DNA of 64,000 bases from an uncultured delta proteobacterium (lineage in GTDB: Bacteria; Desulfobacterota; Desulfobulbia; Desulfobulbales; Desulfurivibrionaceae). The position numbers and the translations under genes were made by a program. Below, piece by piece: positions 34,697-45,315 of this stretch (the first letter of the stretch is position 1; each line of letters opens with the position of its first letter). The stretch lies in contig CAIPYE010000007.1 of assembly GCA_903869265.1 (NCBI GenBank), forward strand, positions 32,816-96,815, in the 5' to 3' direction. The notes under the pieces are model-generated. The model did no database searches. It was given only the letters and a program-made list of their open reading frames with translations, and was not told where the DNA came from.

Positions 34697-35779
34697 ATGG
34701 CTCAGATCGATGCTTTTTTTAAACTGATGAACGAACAGGGCGCCTCGGATCTGCATATGGTTTCCGGGCAGCAACCGATCCTTCGTATCCGGGGCGAGAT
34801 GGAGCGGGTCAAGTACAAGGTTCTTGGCAACGACGAGCTTAAGGCTATGCTCTATGAGATTGTCTCCGAAGAAAAGGTCAAGGTCTTCGAGGAGACAGGC
34901 GATGTGGATTTCGGTTACGAAATCGCCGGGCTTGCCCGCTACCGCGGCAATCTTTTTATGCAAAAATATGGGATCGGCGCGGTATTCCGGGAGATTCCAA
35001 GCAATATCCTGGGCTGCGACCAGTTGGGCCTGCCCCAGGTTGTTTCGCAGCTCGCCACCCTGCCCAAGGGGATGGTGCTTGTTACTGGCCCGACAGGCAG
35101 TGGTAAATCGACCACCCTGGCCGCCATTGTCGACCAGGCCAACAAGCTGAGAAAGGACCATATCCTGACCATCGAAGACCCCATCGAGTTCGTACACAAG
35201 AGCCAGAATTGTATCGTGAACCACCGGGAGGTGGGGCTGCACACCCAGTCCTTTGCCGCGGCCTTGCGCGGCGCGCTCCGTGAAGATCCCGATATCATCA
35301 TGGTCGGCGAAATGCGCGATCTGGAAACCATTGCCCTGGCCATGGAGGCGGCCATGACCGGACATCTGGTCTTTGGCACCCTGCACACCCTGAACGCCAA
35401 TAAAACCGTGGACAGAATCATCGAAATATTTCCGGCCAGCCAGCAGTCCCAAGTCCGTTCCACCCTGGCGGATGCCTTGAAGGCCGTGGTTTCTCAAACC
35501 CTTTTCAAACGGGTGGATGTTAAAGGGCGTTGCGCCGCGTTGGAGATACTGATCTGTACGCCGGCGGTGCGGAATCTGATCCGTGAAGGCAAGACTTACC
35601 AGATTCCCTCCGCCATGCAGACCGGGAAAAAATTCGGGATGCAAACCCTGGACGATGCGATCATGGAGTTGATCAAGAAGGGCTGGATTTCCGGGGATGA
35701 CGCCTATGTAAACTGCATTGACAAGAGCAAGTTCGTGCAGTTTCTCAAGAAGCCGCCCACGGATTTTACCGATGCCTAA
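34697..35779 (+). CDS. pilT: Twitching motility/pilus retraction ATPase PilT
   Basis: Hexameric ATPase that powers type IV pilus retraction at the inner membrane. 360 residues from the ATG at 34697, which has AGGAG eight bases upstream; an open frame continues upstream to 34499 without homology. Walker A GPTGSGKSTT (about 130-139), Asp box, Walker B DIIMVGEMRDLET and the His box TGHLVFGTLHT are all present. It lacks the long N-terminal domain of PilB. No other pilus genes are nearby. Faces comEC, another transformation gene, tail to tail. Confidence 0.93.
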   Translation: MAQIDAFFKLMNEQGASDLHMVSGQQPILRIRGEMERVKYKVLGNDELKAMLYEIVSEEKVKVFEETGDVDFGYEIAGLARYRGNLFMQKYGIGAVFREIPSNILGCDQLGLPQVVSQLATLPKGMVLVTGPTGSGKSTTLAAIVDQANKLRKDHILTIEDPIEFVHKSQNCIVNHREVGLHTQSFAAALRGALREDPDIIMVGEMRDLETIALAMEAAMTGHLVFGTLHTLNANKTVDRIIEIFPASQQSQVRSTLADALKAVVSQTLFKRVDVKGRCAALEILICTPAVRNLIREGKTYQIPSAMQTGKKFGMQTLDDAIMELIKKGWISGDDAYVNCIDKSKFVQFLKKPPTDFTDA

Positions 35780-35799
35780 AGGCTGACAATATCTGTGGG

Positions 35800-38286
35800 T
35801 TACAGGGATCCTTGTGAACCAACGGCGGCCCGATAGGGCCGGACGGTTATGGTTTTCCCGTCAGACAGAAAAAAAATGCTGCCATGCCGCGCCGTTGAAA
35901 AGATGTCGGCCTTGGAGCCCTGATACTGCGCCGGTGGAAATGGTTCCTTCTTGCCCGTTGACATCACGCAGTAACGCGGGTTCACGGACTCCATGAATTG
36001 GGCGCTGCCTGACGAGCTCAGGCCATGGTGGGGCAGCAGGAGAACATCGGCCCTGAGCAGGCTCACTTTCTGTAAGATGTGTTTCTCGTAGTCCTTTTCG
36101 ATATCCCCTGGAAAAAGAAAGCTGTTGTCGCCGTTGTTCAGGCGCAGGATCAGCCCTCTGTTGTTCGGGTTGTCCTGGGTTGCTTTCCCATCTGCGGTTT
36201 GGTCCTTGCCTTTGACAAGGGCAAGGTTGGCCAGGCAGGTGATGGCAAAGCCATCGTTATCCCCGACAAGTATATCTCCTGCCTTGGCCACCCGCACCTG
36301 GCAGCCGGCCTGTTCCGCCCCGTGCAGAAAAGCGGCAAAACCTGGCTCTGGGGAGCTGGTTTCGCTGAGCCAGAGAATATTTGGCCGAAATCTCTTGATG
36401 ATCCAGGGCAAGCCGTTGAAATGGTCGGCATGGGGATGGGTGAGGATAATTTGCTCCACACCTCTGATCTGCCGGTGCCATAAAAATGGCGCAATTACCC
36501 GTTCTCCCACATTGAAAGGTCCGGTGGGCGGTCCGCCGCCGTCGATGAGGACGACGCCATGGCCGGGGTGTTCCACGACGGTGGCGCTGCCGCTGCCCAC
36601 AGCCAAGAAAGAAATTTGTGTCGCGTTGTCATGCCATTTCGGCAGCGGCGTATAGCCGGAAAGGAGCAGGGCGAAACAGGCAAGCATGGCCAAAATAGGA
36701 AACGGTCGCTTGCTGCGGAAGATCAGGAGAAGAAGCACATAGGAGAGGATCAGCAGGGGCATGGTCGGTGTGGGGAGCCAGAACGAGGAAAATGGCAGTC
36801 CGGCAAGAAAGGCGGTCAGCGTGTGGGAAATCTTGATGCCTAGAGCGCCTGTTTTCAAAAGAAACACCGCGACCTTAGGGGCAAAGGGATGGGTGAGAAC
36901 GGCCATCAGGCCCAATGGCAAGGTCCAGAAGCAGAGAAAAGGCGTGACCAGCAGGGTGGTGATCGGTCCCAGCGGGGAAATTCTGTTGAAGTGAAACAGG
37001 GCGAGCGGGGCTGTGGCAAGAAAGGCCGCGAGCGAGATGAAAAGCCCTGAAATGGAGAGGTAGCGCAGGGTCTGCCAGAAAGATCGGTTGTCATTTGGCG
37101 GTCGCCAGGCAGCGAGGCGCGGCATGACCAGTACTATTGCCGCTGTGGCGGCAAAGGAGAGCTGGAAAGAGGCGGTGTGGATGCTGAGCGGATTGAGCAG
37201 GAGAATGCAGAAAGCGGCAATGGCAAGGTTGTTCAGACTTGACCACTGACGATCCAGGAGAATGGCCATCATGAAGACGCCGGTCATGATCAAGGACCGC
37301 ACCACCGGGGGCTGAAAACCGGCAAAGCCGGTGTAGAGAAGGAGCATGGGAAACGAGAGGGCCAGGGCGATCTTGCTTGCAGGCAGGCGGAGCAGCAGCC
37401 AAGGAAAGCGGTTGACCAGAAAACGGAAGAAAACCGTGGTCAGGAAGGCCACGACAACGAGATGGCTCCCGGAAATAGCGAGGATGTGCATGATGCCGGT
37501 TGCTCGGTACATCTCCGCGACGTCCAGCGAGAGGCCGCTGCTGTCACCAATGAGGAGGGCCTGATACAGCCCGGCGGTATCAGGAGAAAGGTTTGCATGG
37601 AGAAAGGCTTCGAACTGCTGGCGGAATCTTTCAAGAAGATAGGGGCTCGGCAGGGGAGTGCTGCTGTCGGCAAGGGGGGAGATATTCTGGATGAAAAGGG
37701 GCGTGGCAATCCAGCCTTTGACCATGATCTCTTCGGCGGCAAGATATCCGGCATAGTCAAAGGCGCCAGGGGTTGCCAGCTTTTCCGGCCGGGAAAGCCG
37801 TCCGCGCACCAGATAGTCTTGGCCGGGCACGAACCCCTTGAGCAAAGGGGCGTTGATTGCGAGGGTGACGCGGCCCGTTGCGGCAAGGGGGGCTCGAGCC
37901 GAAGGGAGCAGGATGCTGTCTGTTTCGAGAATGAGATAGGTTTTTCCATTTTTGAAAACAGGTTTTTGGATCAACGTCCCAGTCAGGCTGGCATCCTGCT
38001 TTTCCGGAATGAGGCGCGTGAGATGATGGGCGGGAAATTTAGGTGATAGAAACGATTCTGTATAGAGCAGGCCGCAGAGAAAGAACAGGGGCAGCAGGAG
38101 GGTCAGGAGCCAGGCGCGTGCCTGCGGCCATCGGAGTAGAGCGAGGGCGGTCAGCGCCGCGATCAGGGCGGCGGGTAGCCAGAGGGAGGCGGTGGTCGGC
38201 AGCCAGGCGGCCCCTGCGGTCATTGCTCCGACAGCAAAGGCCAAGAGTAATGGCAGGAGAGGGTTGCGCTCTGTCTGGGGCAGCAT
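35800..38286 (-). CDS. comEC: ComEC/Rec2 DNA uptake channel
   Basis: 828 residues. Order of domains: N-terminal membrane helices and an OB-like DUF4131 region (about 1-200), the central ComEC/Rec2 competence domain with many membrane helices (about 210-500; ISGSHLVVVAF motif), and a C-terminal metallo-beta-lactamase-like domain (about 530-800) with HPHADHFNGLPWI metal site and GLILRLNNGDNSFLFPGD. The protein carries single-stranded DNA across the inner membrane during transformation. The start at 38286 lacks a strong ribosome binding site. The last bases are 20 bp from the end of pilT. Confidence 0.93.
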   Translation of the reverse strand: MLPQTERNPLLPLLLAFAVGAMTAGAAWLPTTASLWLPAALIAALTALALLRWPQARAWLLTLLLPLFFLCGLLYTESFLSPKFPAHHLTRLIPEKQDASLTGTLIQKPVFKNGKTYLILETDSILLPSARAPLAATGRVTLAINAPLLKGFVPGQDYLVRGRLSRPEKLATPGAFDYAGYLAAEEIMVKGWIATPLFIQNISPLADSSTPLPSPYLLERFRQQFEAFLHANLSPDTAGLYQALLIGDSSGLSLDVAEMYRATGIMHILAISGSHLVVVAFLTTVFFRFLVNRFPWLLLRLPASKIALALSFPMLLLYTGFAGFQPPVVRSLIMTGVFMMAILLDRQWSSLNNLAIAAFCILLLNPLSIHTASFQLSFAATAAIVLVMPRLAAWRPPNDNRSFWQTLRYLSISGLFISLAAFLATAPLALFHFNRISPLGPITTLLVTPFLCFWTLPLGLMAVLTHPFAPKVAVFLLKTGALGIKISHTLTAFLAGLPFSSFWLPTPTMPLLILSYVLLLLIFRSKRPFPILAMLACFALLLSGYTPLPKWHDNATQISFLAVGSGSATVVEHPGHGVVLIDGGGPPTGPFNVGERVIAPFLWHRQIRGVEQIILTHPHADHFNGLPWIIKRFRPNILWLSETSSPEPGFAAFLHGAEQAGCQVRVAKAGDILVGDNDGFAITCLANLALVKGKDQTADGKATQDNPNNRGLILRLNNGDNSFLFPGDIEKDYEKHILQKVSLLRADVLLLPHHGLSSSGSAQFMESVNPRYCVMSTGKKEPFPPAQYQGSKADIFSTARHGSIFFLSDGKTITVRPYRAAVGSQGSL

Positions 38287-38404
38287 GTGTTTTGTCTGCG
38301 GACTTCCCCGGTTGGAAAAGGTTTGGCAAACCTTGACGGATTTAATTATTCGGCGTGTTGTTGCCTGCGCAGCGGTGAAAAAGAAAAAACAGAACCGGGG
38401 ATTC

Positions 38405-39757
38405 TTAGTCCAGAAAATGTTTGAGCTTTTCCCGTCTGCTTGAATGGCGCAGGCGATTGAGCGCTTTTTTCTCGATCTGCCGGATGCGTTCACGCGACAC
38501 GTTGAACCGTTTGCCGATCTCCTCAAGGGTGTATTCCGCGTCCTCGCCAATGCCGAAGCGCAGGCGGATGATTTTTTCTTCCCGGGTGCTCAGGGTGTTG
38601 AGGATGCTTGTTACCCGGTCGGAAAGCTGCTGGTTTTGCACAGCCTCGTAAGGGGAAACGGACTCCTGATTTTCCAGGAAATCTCCCAGGGTGCTATCGT
38701 CGTCGCCCACCGGGGTTTCCAGGGAAATGGGCTCCCGGGAGGCCTCCAGAATGGCGAGGATTTTGTCCATCGGTAATCCGGTTTTTTCGGAAATTTCGAT
38801 GGGAGTCGGCTCGCGGCCCAATTCCTTGAGAAGCGAGTAAAACGCCTTGAAAAACTGACTTCTGAGCTCCAGAAAATGCACGGGCAGCCGGATGGTTCTG
38901 GTCTTGTCCAGAATGGCTCTGGTGATTGCCTGCCTGATCCACCAACTGGCATAGGTGCTGAATTTGTTGCCCTTGGTGTAATCGAAACGGAATACGGCCC
39001 GCATCAGGCCGAGATTGCCTTCCTGGATAAGATCGGCCAAAGTGAGGCCTTGGTGCATATAGCGTTTGGCGATGCTGACCACCAGGCGGAGATTGGCCTT
39101 GATCATGGCATCCTTGGCAACCTCAATGGAGCGGTGAAACATCTCCAGCTTGCAATACATTTCCTGGAGTTTTTTGTTTTTTGGGTGTACTTGGCAGGCT
39201 TTTGCAATCGCACGCATCATGAAATTGAGATGCTGTTTCTTGGGCTTCAGGGTTGGATCCCGTTTTTCCCACAGATCAATGCGCTCGACAAGTTGGCGCA
39301 GTTCCTCGGTCCCGTGCTGATTCTGACGAACCGCACGGATTATCCCGTCAAACCCCTCGCGGATGGTCTTGCTGTATTTTTCTTCTTCCTGCGGGGTGAG
39401 CAACTCGAATTTGCCCATCTCCCGAAGGTAAGTGGTGGTTGTTTCTTCCGGCTCCGGGCTATCCTCTTTGGAAACAAGGGCTGCGGCGTCCATGAGTTTG
39501 TCGTCGTCATCGTCAAGGGGGACGTCCTCATGCTGGCCATCGCTGCCACCTTCCCAGTTTTTGCCATCAAGTGTTTTTTTCTTGCCGGATTTCTCCTGGC
39601 TGACTATTTCGATATTATTCTCGTTGAGAAAATCGAAAATTCCGTCGATGGCATCAGCGTCTTTGCCTTCTGGAATTAGGTCGTTCAGGAAGCTGAGGGT
39701 TACGCATCCTTCATCTTTCCCGGCTTCGAGTAGTCTGGCTTTTATGTCGGCAGGCAC
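38405..39757 (-). CDS. rpoD: RNA polymerase sigma-70 factor, RpoD-like (short form)
   Basis: 450 residues. A region 1.1-like N-terminus (about 1-55) is followed by an acidic spacer (DDDDD), then region 1.2, a short non-conserved insert of about 80 residues, region 2 (DLIQEGNLGLMRAVFRFDY; YASWWIRQAITRAI), region 3 and region 4 (YTLEEIGKRFNVSRERIRQI). Residues that contact -10 and -35 in primary sigma factors are kept. It is far shorter than the E. coli RpoD (613) because the insert is small. It is not beside dnaG, so a second, group-2 sigma factor elsewhere cannot be excluded. Confidence 0.8.
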   Translation of the reverse strand: MPADIKARLLEAGKDEGCVTLSFLNDLIPEGKDADAIDGIFDFLNENNIEIVSQEKSGKKKTLDGKNWEGGSDGQHEDVPLDDDDDKLMDAAALVSKEDSPEPEETTTTYLREMGKFELLTPQEEEKYSKTIREGFDGIIRAVRQNQHGTEELRQLVERIDLWEKRDPTLKPKKQHLNFMMRAIAKACQVHPKNKKLQEMYCKLEMFHRSIEVAKDAMIKANLRLVVSIAKRYMHQGLTLADLIQEGNLGLMRAVFRFDYTKGNKFSTYASWWIRQAITRAILDKTRTIRLPVHFLELRSQFFKAFYSLLKELGREPTPIEISEKTGLPMDKILAILEASREPISLETPVGDDDSTLGDFLENQESVSPYEAVQNQQLSDRVTSILNTLSTREEKIIRLRFGIGEDAEYTLEEIGKRFNVSRERIRQIEKKALNRLRHSSRREKLKHFLD

Positions 39758-40374
39758 GGGCTAACCTCTCCTGGTTTCAAAGTTTTCTTTCTATGATAAA
39801 GTAAAAATTGATTTTCGATGTTGCCGGGGCAGAAAACTTGACAATATACAAATAGTATCAGAAGATGGCAAGAGAAAGTGAATATAAAAATAATTGGTAT
39901 TTTTTTTATGGTGTTTTCAGGTTTGCGAAAAAAATGTTGACACTAGTTAGATTAGCCAATAGTATTGCGCATCACTTGCGAAAAAATCAAGCACATATCC
40001 TTCCTTAAGAAAACTAAGGCCAAAATAATACGGGTATATCAATTTAATATCCCAATTCTCGAAAACAACCTGTTTAATTTCACTTATCTGTTCTCTGTAA
40101 AATTTTCGCATCGCCGAAAATCGTCAGGTATATCCGTCCGCTGGCTCGTGGTGGCGTGGTGGGTTTTCTTGGTGGATTCGTGATTCTGCGGAAACATTTC
40201 AAGATTTTTCATTTCAGAGTTTTTCTGTTCTGACGGAGTCTTGTCCAGATATCCTGCCTGTTCACATTTTCTAGTCATGTCTGATTTAACTTCTTTTTAA
40301 AGATTGCCAGAGTAGCCGCGGTTCAAACTATATATTATTGAGAGCAAGTTACGGGAGATGGAGAAAGGGATTGT
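39758..40374. other. 617-bp AT-rich intergenic region between rpoD-like gene and rho
   Basis: Divergent promoters are expected here. TTGACA (39937-39942) and TAGTAT (39960-39965), 17 bases apart, point toward rho and would give a leader of about 400 bases. A second TATATT-like -10 lies near 40332-40337. Small open frames at 40084-40278 (-) and 39965-40183 (+) have no family character, and I do not call them genes. Nothing else is recognised. Confidence 0.5.
39937..39965 (+). promoter_or_regulatory. Possible promoter for rho
   Basis: TTGACA at 39937-39942 and TAGTAT at 39960-39965 with a 17-base spacer. This would produce a long untranslated leader before rho, as in E. coli where Rho terminates its own leader. 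Supported only by consensus match. Confidence 0.4.
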
Positions 40375-41634
40375 ATGAACTTATCTGAACTTAAATTGAT
40401 GAAAATCACCGAGTTGACCAAACTCGCCAAAGATTATCGTATTGAAGAATACAGCGCCATGCGCAAGCAGGAGCTGATTTTTGCCATCCTGCAGGCCGCT
40501 GGCGGGCAGGCCGAGAAAAACGGGGAGAACTGGGGCAGCGGAGTGCTCGAGGTGTTGCCCGATGGCTTTGGTTTTCTGCGGGCGCCGTATTACAATTATT
40601 TGCCCGGTCCGGACGACATCTATGTGTCGCCTTCCCAAATCCGGCGACTCAATCTCCGTACCGGCGATACCATTGAGGGACCCGTCCGTACCCCCAAGGA
40701 AGGCGAGCGCTATTTTGCTCTGCTCAAGGTTGACAGCGTCAATTTTGATCCGCCGGAAAAAGCCAGGGACAAAACCCTATTTTCTAATCTTACCCCGTTG
40801 CACCCCCAGGAGCGTATAAAACTTGAGCGGGAGCCGGACAACTATTCCATGCGGATCATGGACATCATGGCTCCCATCGGCAAGGGCCAGCGTGGTCTGA
40901 TCGTCGCCCCGCCCAGAACCGGCAAGACCGTGTTGATTAAGGATATTGCCAATAGCATCACCAAAAATCACAAAGAGATTATTCTCATTGTTCTGCTCAT
41001 CGATGAGCGGCCCGAAGAAGTCACCGACATGGCGAGGGGGGTCAATGCCGAGGTTATCAGCTCAACCTTTGATGAGCCCCCCCAGCGTCATATCCAGGTG
41101 GCGGAGATGGTTCTCGACAAGGCCCGTCGGCTGGTGGAGCACAAGAAAGATGTGGTGATTCTGCTGGATAGCATTACCCGTCTGGCCAGGGCCTATAACA
41201 CGGTGGTGCCGCCAAGCGGCAAGATTCTTTCCGGCGGTGTTGATTCCAACGCTCTGCACCGTCCGAAGCGTTTTTTCGGTGCGGCGCGGAATATCGAAGA
41301 AGGCGGCAGTCTGACCATTCTTGCCTCTGCCCTGATCGAGACCGGCAGTCGGATGGATGAGGTTATTTTTGAGGAGTTCAAGGGCACTGGCAACATGGAA
41401 CTTGTGCTTGACCGAAAGATCGCGGACCGGAGGATTTTCCCCGCCATCGATATGGCCCGCTCTGGGACCAGGAAGGAAGAGCTGCTACTCACAGAGGAAG
41501 AGCTGAACAAGGTATGGATTTTGCGAAAACTCTTGGGTTCCATGAACCCAATCGATGCTATGGAATTTTTTAGAGACAAGATGAAAGGAACCCGCTCCAA
41601 CGCCGAATTTTTTGATTCTATGAAAGGCGGTTGA
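40375..41634 (+). CDS. rho: Transcription termination factor Rho
   Basis: Hexameric RNA-dependent ATPase that ends transcription. 419 residues: N-terminal Rho_N helices ([14 protein letters not shown]...), cold-shock RNA-binding domain ([22 protein letters not shown], residues about 62-80), then the ATPase with Walker [11 protein letters not shown] (about 180-189), [13 protein letters not shown] and the Walker [17 protein letters not shown]. Normal length, without the long N-terminal inserts some phyla carry. Gene order rho-rpmE-prfA-prmC-murA is widely conserved. The Shine-Dalgarno GGGAGATGGAGAAAGG lies just upstream. Confidence 0.97.
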   Translation: MNLSELKLMKITELTKLAKDYRIEEYSAMRKQELIFAILQAAGGQAEKNGENWGSGVLEVLPDGFGFLRAPYYNYLPGPDDIYVSPSQIRRLNLRTGDTIEGPVRTPKEGERYFALLKVDSVNFDPPEKARDKTLFSNLTPLHPQERIKLEREPDNYSMRIMDIMAPIGKGQRGLIVAPPRTGKTVLIKDIANSITKNHKEIILIVLLIDERPEEVTDMARGVNAEVISSTFDEPPQRHIQVAEMVLDKARRLVEHKKDVVILLDSITRLARAYNTVVPPSGKILSGGVDSNALHRPKRFFGAARNIEEGGSLTILASALIETGSRMDEVIFEEFKGTGNMELVLDRKIADRRIFPAIDMARSGTRKEELLLTEEELNKVWILRKLLGSMNPIDAMEFFRDKMKGTRSNAEFFDSMKGG

Positions 41635-41775
41635 TTTTGTTTGGTTCGCAATTCTGGCTTGCAAAAAAAAGAATATAGAGATATAATTCATTGTTTTTTG
41701 TTCGTTTGGTTGAAAAATGAGCCCGTATGGGCTGTCTATAACGGATTTTTGTTAATTTATTGGAGGGTTCTGTCC

Positions 41776-41985
41776 ATGAAAGAAGGTGTGCATCCCGAAT
41801 ATCATAAAATCGATGCCGTCTGTGCCTGTGGCAATGCAGTTGAACTTGGCTCGGTTCTTCCAGCAATTAAAGTGGAAATTTGTTCCGCCTGCCATCCGTT
41901 TTTCACCGGAAAGCAGAAGCTGATTGACTCTGCCGGCCGGATTGACAAGTTCAATAAAAAATACGGCAAGCAAACAGCCAAGTAA
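41776..41985 (+). CDS. rpmE: 50S ribosomal protein L31, zinc-binding type
   Basis: 69 residues with [10 protein letters not shown] at the start and four cysteines at 16, 18, 36 and 39, the zinc-ribbon ligands of the C+ form of L31. This form is used in zinc-replete cells; the C- paralog lacks the cysteines. GGAGG (41762-41766) lies nine bases before the start at 41776; the upstream extension of the open frame to 41641 is not L31. It lies between rho and prfA. Confidence 0.95.
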   Translation: MKEGVHPEYHKIDAVCACGNAVELGSVLPAIKVEICSACHPFFTGKQKLIDSAGRIDKFNKKYGKQTAK

Positions 41986-42078
41986 GAACACGCTCATTTT
42001 TTCTGTTTTTATAACGCCTTTGGACCATCACTGTTAGGGGAGATGGCTCAGGGGCGTTCCTTTTTTAACGAGATGATC

Positions 42079-43143
42079 ATGTTTGCCCAACTTGAAAATG
42101 TTGCAGAACGCAAGCTGGCGCTTGAGGCCAGACTTTCAGAGCCTCAGTTGGTAAGCGACCCCGCCGAATTTCGCCGGGTGGCCAAAGAGCATGCCCATCT
42201 GGCCAAACTTGATGATCTGTATAACAATTACAAGCAGGTGAATAAGGAGATCGCGGATAATCGTCTTCTGCTTCAAGAAGAAGACAGCGAACTCCGGGAG
42301 TTGGTCCGGGCTGATCTTGCTGAGCTGGAAATTCGCCAGGAGGTATTGATCAAAGAACTCCGGGTTGCTCTGCTCCCCAAGGACCCCAACGACGATAAAA
42401 ACACCCTTCTTGAGATCCGGGCCGGCACCGGCGGGGACGAGGCCGCCTTGTTTGTCAGCGACCTGTTCAGGATGTACAGTCGGTATGCCGAGCAGCAGGG
42501 TTGGAAGGTCGAGGTGATGACCAGCAACCCTACCGGAATCGGGGGGTTCAAGGAGATCATCGCCCTAATCAGCGGCGAGCATGTCTACAGTAAATTGAAA
42601 TATGAATCCGGGGCCCATCGGGTGCAGCGTGTTCCCGAGACGGAAACCCAGGGGCGGATTCATACTTCTGCTGTTACCGTGGCGGTGATGCCCGAGGCGG
42701 AAGAGGTTGAAGTCGATATCAGCCCCAATGACCTGCGGTTTGATGTCTATCGATCCACAGGTTCCGGTGGTCAGAGTGTCAATACCACCGATTCGGCGGT
42801 CCGGGTCACCCATTTGCCCACCGGGCTGGTGGTGACCTGTCAGGATGAAAAATCCCAGCATAAGAACAAAGCCAAGGCTTTGCAGGTGCTTCGCGCCCGG
42901 CTCCTTGACAAGATGCAGCGCGAGCAGGACGAGAAGATGTCTGCAGACCGCAAAAGCCAGGTGGGCAGCGGCGATCGGAGCGAACGCATTCGAACCTACA
43001 ATTTTCCCCAAGGCAGGGTCAGCGATCACCGGATCAATCTCACCCTGTACCAGCTCGATGATATCTTGATGGGAAAACTTGACGATATCATCGACCCCCT
43101 CATTGTCCATTTTCAGACAGAAGCCCTGCAGATAATGCAATAG
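42079..43143 (+). CDS. prfA: Peptide chain release factor 1
   Basis: Recognises UAA and UAG and triggers peptide release. From the ATG at 42079 the protein has 354 residues and begins [16 protein letters not shown] like other RF1 proteins; in-frame ATGs at 42073 and 42043 are alternatives. The stop-codon recognition motif is the P-x-T type seen as [14 protein letters not shown], and the catalytic GGQ lies in [20 protein letters not shown]. The GGQ Gln is methylated by PrmC, encoded 13 bases downstream. No frameshift site is present (that is a feature of RF2). Confidence 0.96.
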   Translation: MFAQLENVAERKLALEARLSEPQLVSDPAEFRRVAKEHAHLAKLDDLYNNYKQVNKEIADNRLLLQEEDSELRELVRADLAELEIRQEVLIKELRVALLPKDPNDDKNTLLEIRAGTGGDEAALFVSDLFRMYSRYAEQQGWKVEVMTSNPTGIGGFKEIIALISGEHVYSKLKYESGAHRVQRVPETETQGRIHTSAVTVAVMPEAEEVEVDISPNDLRFDVYRSTGSGGQSVNTTDSAVRVTHLPTGLVVTCQDEKSQHKNKAKALQVLRARLLDKMQREQDEKMSADRKSQVGSGDRSERIRTYNFPQGRVSDHRINLTLYQLDDILMGKLDDIIDPLIVHFQTEALQIMQ

Positions 43144-43156
43144 GGATGTCTCGCCC

Positions 43157-44011
43157 ATGATTCTCAAACAGCTCTATCTTGAGAGTGTCCATCGCCTTGC
43201 CGATGCGGGTGTTACCGAGCCGGAAATCGAAGCGGCCCTTTTGCTGGGCCATGTCCTGGGATATTCCCGCAGTCAATTTTTTCTTGCCCAGGAACAGGAA
43301 CTTTTTCCGCAGCAGCTTTCTTTTTATAATACCCTTCTTGCCCGGCGTCTTCTCCGGGAACCACTGGCCTACATTGTTGGTGAACAGGAATTTTGGTCGC
43401 TGCCGTTCAAGGTGTCTCCCAAGGTTCTCATTCCTCGCCCCGAAACCGAGGAGCTTCTTGAAAAAATTCTTGTTTCGGTGCGTCAAAATGGTCTGCCGCC
43501 TGGTCCGGTCCTAGACCTGGGTGTTGGGAGTGGGGCGATTACTGTGGTGTTGGCTCGCGAACTTGCGGATCGACAAGTGTTTGGAGTGGATATCTCTCTG
43601 GAGGCCCTTGGGGTTGCCAGGGAAAATATTGGGTTCCATCAGGTTCAACCGAGAGTTTTTCTGCTGAACGGCAACTGGTTGACAGCCATAGAGCACAAGA
43701 GACGGTTTGCTCTGGTTGTTTCCAATCCCCCTTACATAGACGGTCCGGCTATGGCGACTTTGCAAAGGGAGGTGGCCTTCGAGCCGCACTGCGCCCTGAG
43801 CGGAGGCGCTGACGGGCTTGCCGATATTCGCGTTTTGGCGGCGCAGATTCATCCGGTTATGGTGGCCGGGGGGATGTTTTTTATGGAGATCGGTGCGGAT
43901 CAGCAGGAATCGGTGTTGAAAATCTTTTCTTCCTTTTCCGAATATGATAGGTTGCAGGTCCATTCTGATTTGGCTGGTCTGCCACGTATTTTTCAGGCTC
44001 GTCGCTGCTAA
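43157..44011 (+). CDS. prmC: Release factor glutamine methyltransferase PrmC (HemK)
   Basis: SAM-dependent N5-methylation of the GGQ glutamine in release factors. 284 residues: an N-terminal helical release-factor-binding domain (about 1-85), then a Rossmann methyltransferase with [15 protein letters not shown] (about 116-130) and the glutamine-binding NPPY motif (VVSNPPYID). It follows prfA by 13 bases, the typical coupling of substrate and enzyme. murA follows about 45 bases later. Confidence 0.95.
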   Translation: MILKQLYLESVHRLADAGVTEPEIEAALLLGHVLGYSRSQFFLAQEQELFPQQLSFYNTLLARRLLREPLAYIVGEQEFWSLPFKVSPKVLIPRPETEELLEKILVSVRQNGLPPGPVLDLGVGSGAITVVLARELADRQVFGVDISLEALGVARENIGFHQVQPRVFLLNGNWLTAIEHKRRFALVVSNPPYIDGPAMATLQREVAFEPHCALSGGADGLADIRVLAAQIHPVMVAGGMFFMEIGADQQESVLKIFSSFSEYDRLQVHSDLAGLPRIFQARRC

Positions 44012-44057
44012 TTATCTCGCCGTATTTTTGCGATTTTTTATAAGAGAGAACAACTTC

Positions 44058-45314
44058 ATGGATAAGATAGTTATCGAAGGCGGATATCCTCTACACGGCG
44101 AAATTGCGGTGAGCGGCGCTAAAAATGCTGCCCTGCCCCTGATGGCCGCCTGTCTGCTGAGCGGCGAGCCCATCGTTTTGCACAATATGCCCGATCTCCG
44201 GGATACTCGGACCTTTCTCACCCTGCTTGAGTCTTTCGGGGTTACCTGGAAGAAAGAGGGCACGGTGTTGGTGCTTGATGCTTCAACCATAACTGGCTGC
44301 GAGGCTTCCTATGAGATGGTGAAGACCATGCGGGCCTCGGTGCTGGTTCTGGGCCCGCTTTTGGCCCGCCACGGCATGGCCCGGGTTTCCCTGCCCGGCG
44401 GCTGCGCCATCGGCGCCCGACCCATCAATTTTCATCTCCAGGGCTTGGAAAAACTCGGCTCCACCTATGAGCTGGCTCAGGGATATGTTGATGCCAAGGT
44501 GCACGGGAGGCTGCAGGGGGGTACGGTCTATTTCGATATCCCTTCCGTCACCGGCACGGAGAATATTCTCATGGCCGCTACATTGGCCGAGGGCGTCACC
44601 ACAATCAAGAATGCGGCCCGGGAGCCGGAAATCGGCAATCTTGTCGATCTGCTCGTCGCCATGGGGGCGCGGATCAAGGGCAAGAATTCCGATACCCTGG
44701 TGGTCGAGGGGGTAAAGAAACTGCACGGCGCCGAACAGGATGTCATCCCGGACCGGATTGAGGCGGGAACCTATCTCCTCGCCGTTGGCGCCGTTGGCGG
44801 CGAGGCCACGGTGACCCAGTGCAACCCGCAGCATTTGCCCTCCCTTCTTGAAAAATTACGGGCTGCCGGGCTGGCCATCGAGGAGGGTAAGGACCGCATC
44901 CATGTCACCCGCAAGGGCCCGCTTAAGAGTGTGGACATTAAGACCATGCCCTTTCCGGGGTTTCCTACGGATTTGCAGGCCCAGATCATGGCGCTGATGA
45001 CCCTGAGCGACGGTTTAAGCGTGATTGCCGAGACCATCTTCGAAAACCGTTTCATGCATGTGGCAGAACTGCGGCGAATGGGGGCAGACATCAAGGTGGA
45101 CGGCCACAGCGCCATCGTCACCGGCACCGGCCGGTTGAGCGGAGCCCCGGTGATGGCCACGGATTTGCGGGCCAGCGCCTCCCTGGTGATCGCGGCCCTT
45201 GCCGCCGAGGGGGAAACGCATATCTCCCGAGTCTATCATCTGGACCGGGGCTATGACAACCTGGTCGGCAAACTCTCCGCAGCCGGGGCCAGAATCAGGC
45301 GCGAAAAAGAGTGA
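44058..45314 (+). CDS. murA: UDP-N-acetylglucosamine 1-carboxyvinyltransferase MurA
   Basis: First committed step of peptidoglycan synthesis: adds enolpyruvate from PEP to UDP-GlcNAc. 418 residues from the ATG at 44058 (AGAGAG upstream); the upstream extension to 43944 lies inside prmC and is not MurA. The inverse alpha/beta fold repeats are evident. Landmarks are [15 protein letters not shown] (about 20-34) and [14 protein letters not shown], which carries the flexible-loop Cys that PEP-like inhibitors such as fosfomycin alkylate. It ends one base from the convergent kinase gene, with no terminator between. Confidence 0.96.
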   Translation: MDKIVIEGGYPLHGEIAVSGAKNAALPLMAACLLSGEPIVLHNMPDLRDTRTFLTLLESFGVTWKKEGTVLVLDASTITGCEASYEMVKTMRASVLVLGPLLARHGMARVSLPGGCAIGARPINFHLQGLEKLGSTYELAQGYVDAKVHGRLQGGTVYFDIPSVTGTENILMAATLAEGVTTIKNAAREPEIGNLVDLLVAMGARIKGKNSDTLVVEGVKKLHGAEQDVIPDRIEAGTYLLAVGAVGGEATVTQCNPQHLPSLLEKLRAAGLAIEEGKDRIHVTRKGPLKSVDIKTMPFPGFPTDLQAQIMALMTLSDGLSVIAETIFENRFMHVAELRRMGADIKVDGHSAIVTGTGRLSGAPVMATDLRASASLVIAALAAEGETHISRVYHLDRGYDNLVGKLSAAGARIRREKE

Positions 45315-45315
45315 T

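Noticed and set aside
40084..40278. 64-codon minus-strand frame in the rho leader
   Set aside because: No ribosome binding site, no family, and composition like low-complexity intergenic DNA.
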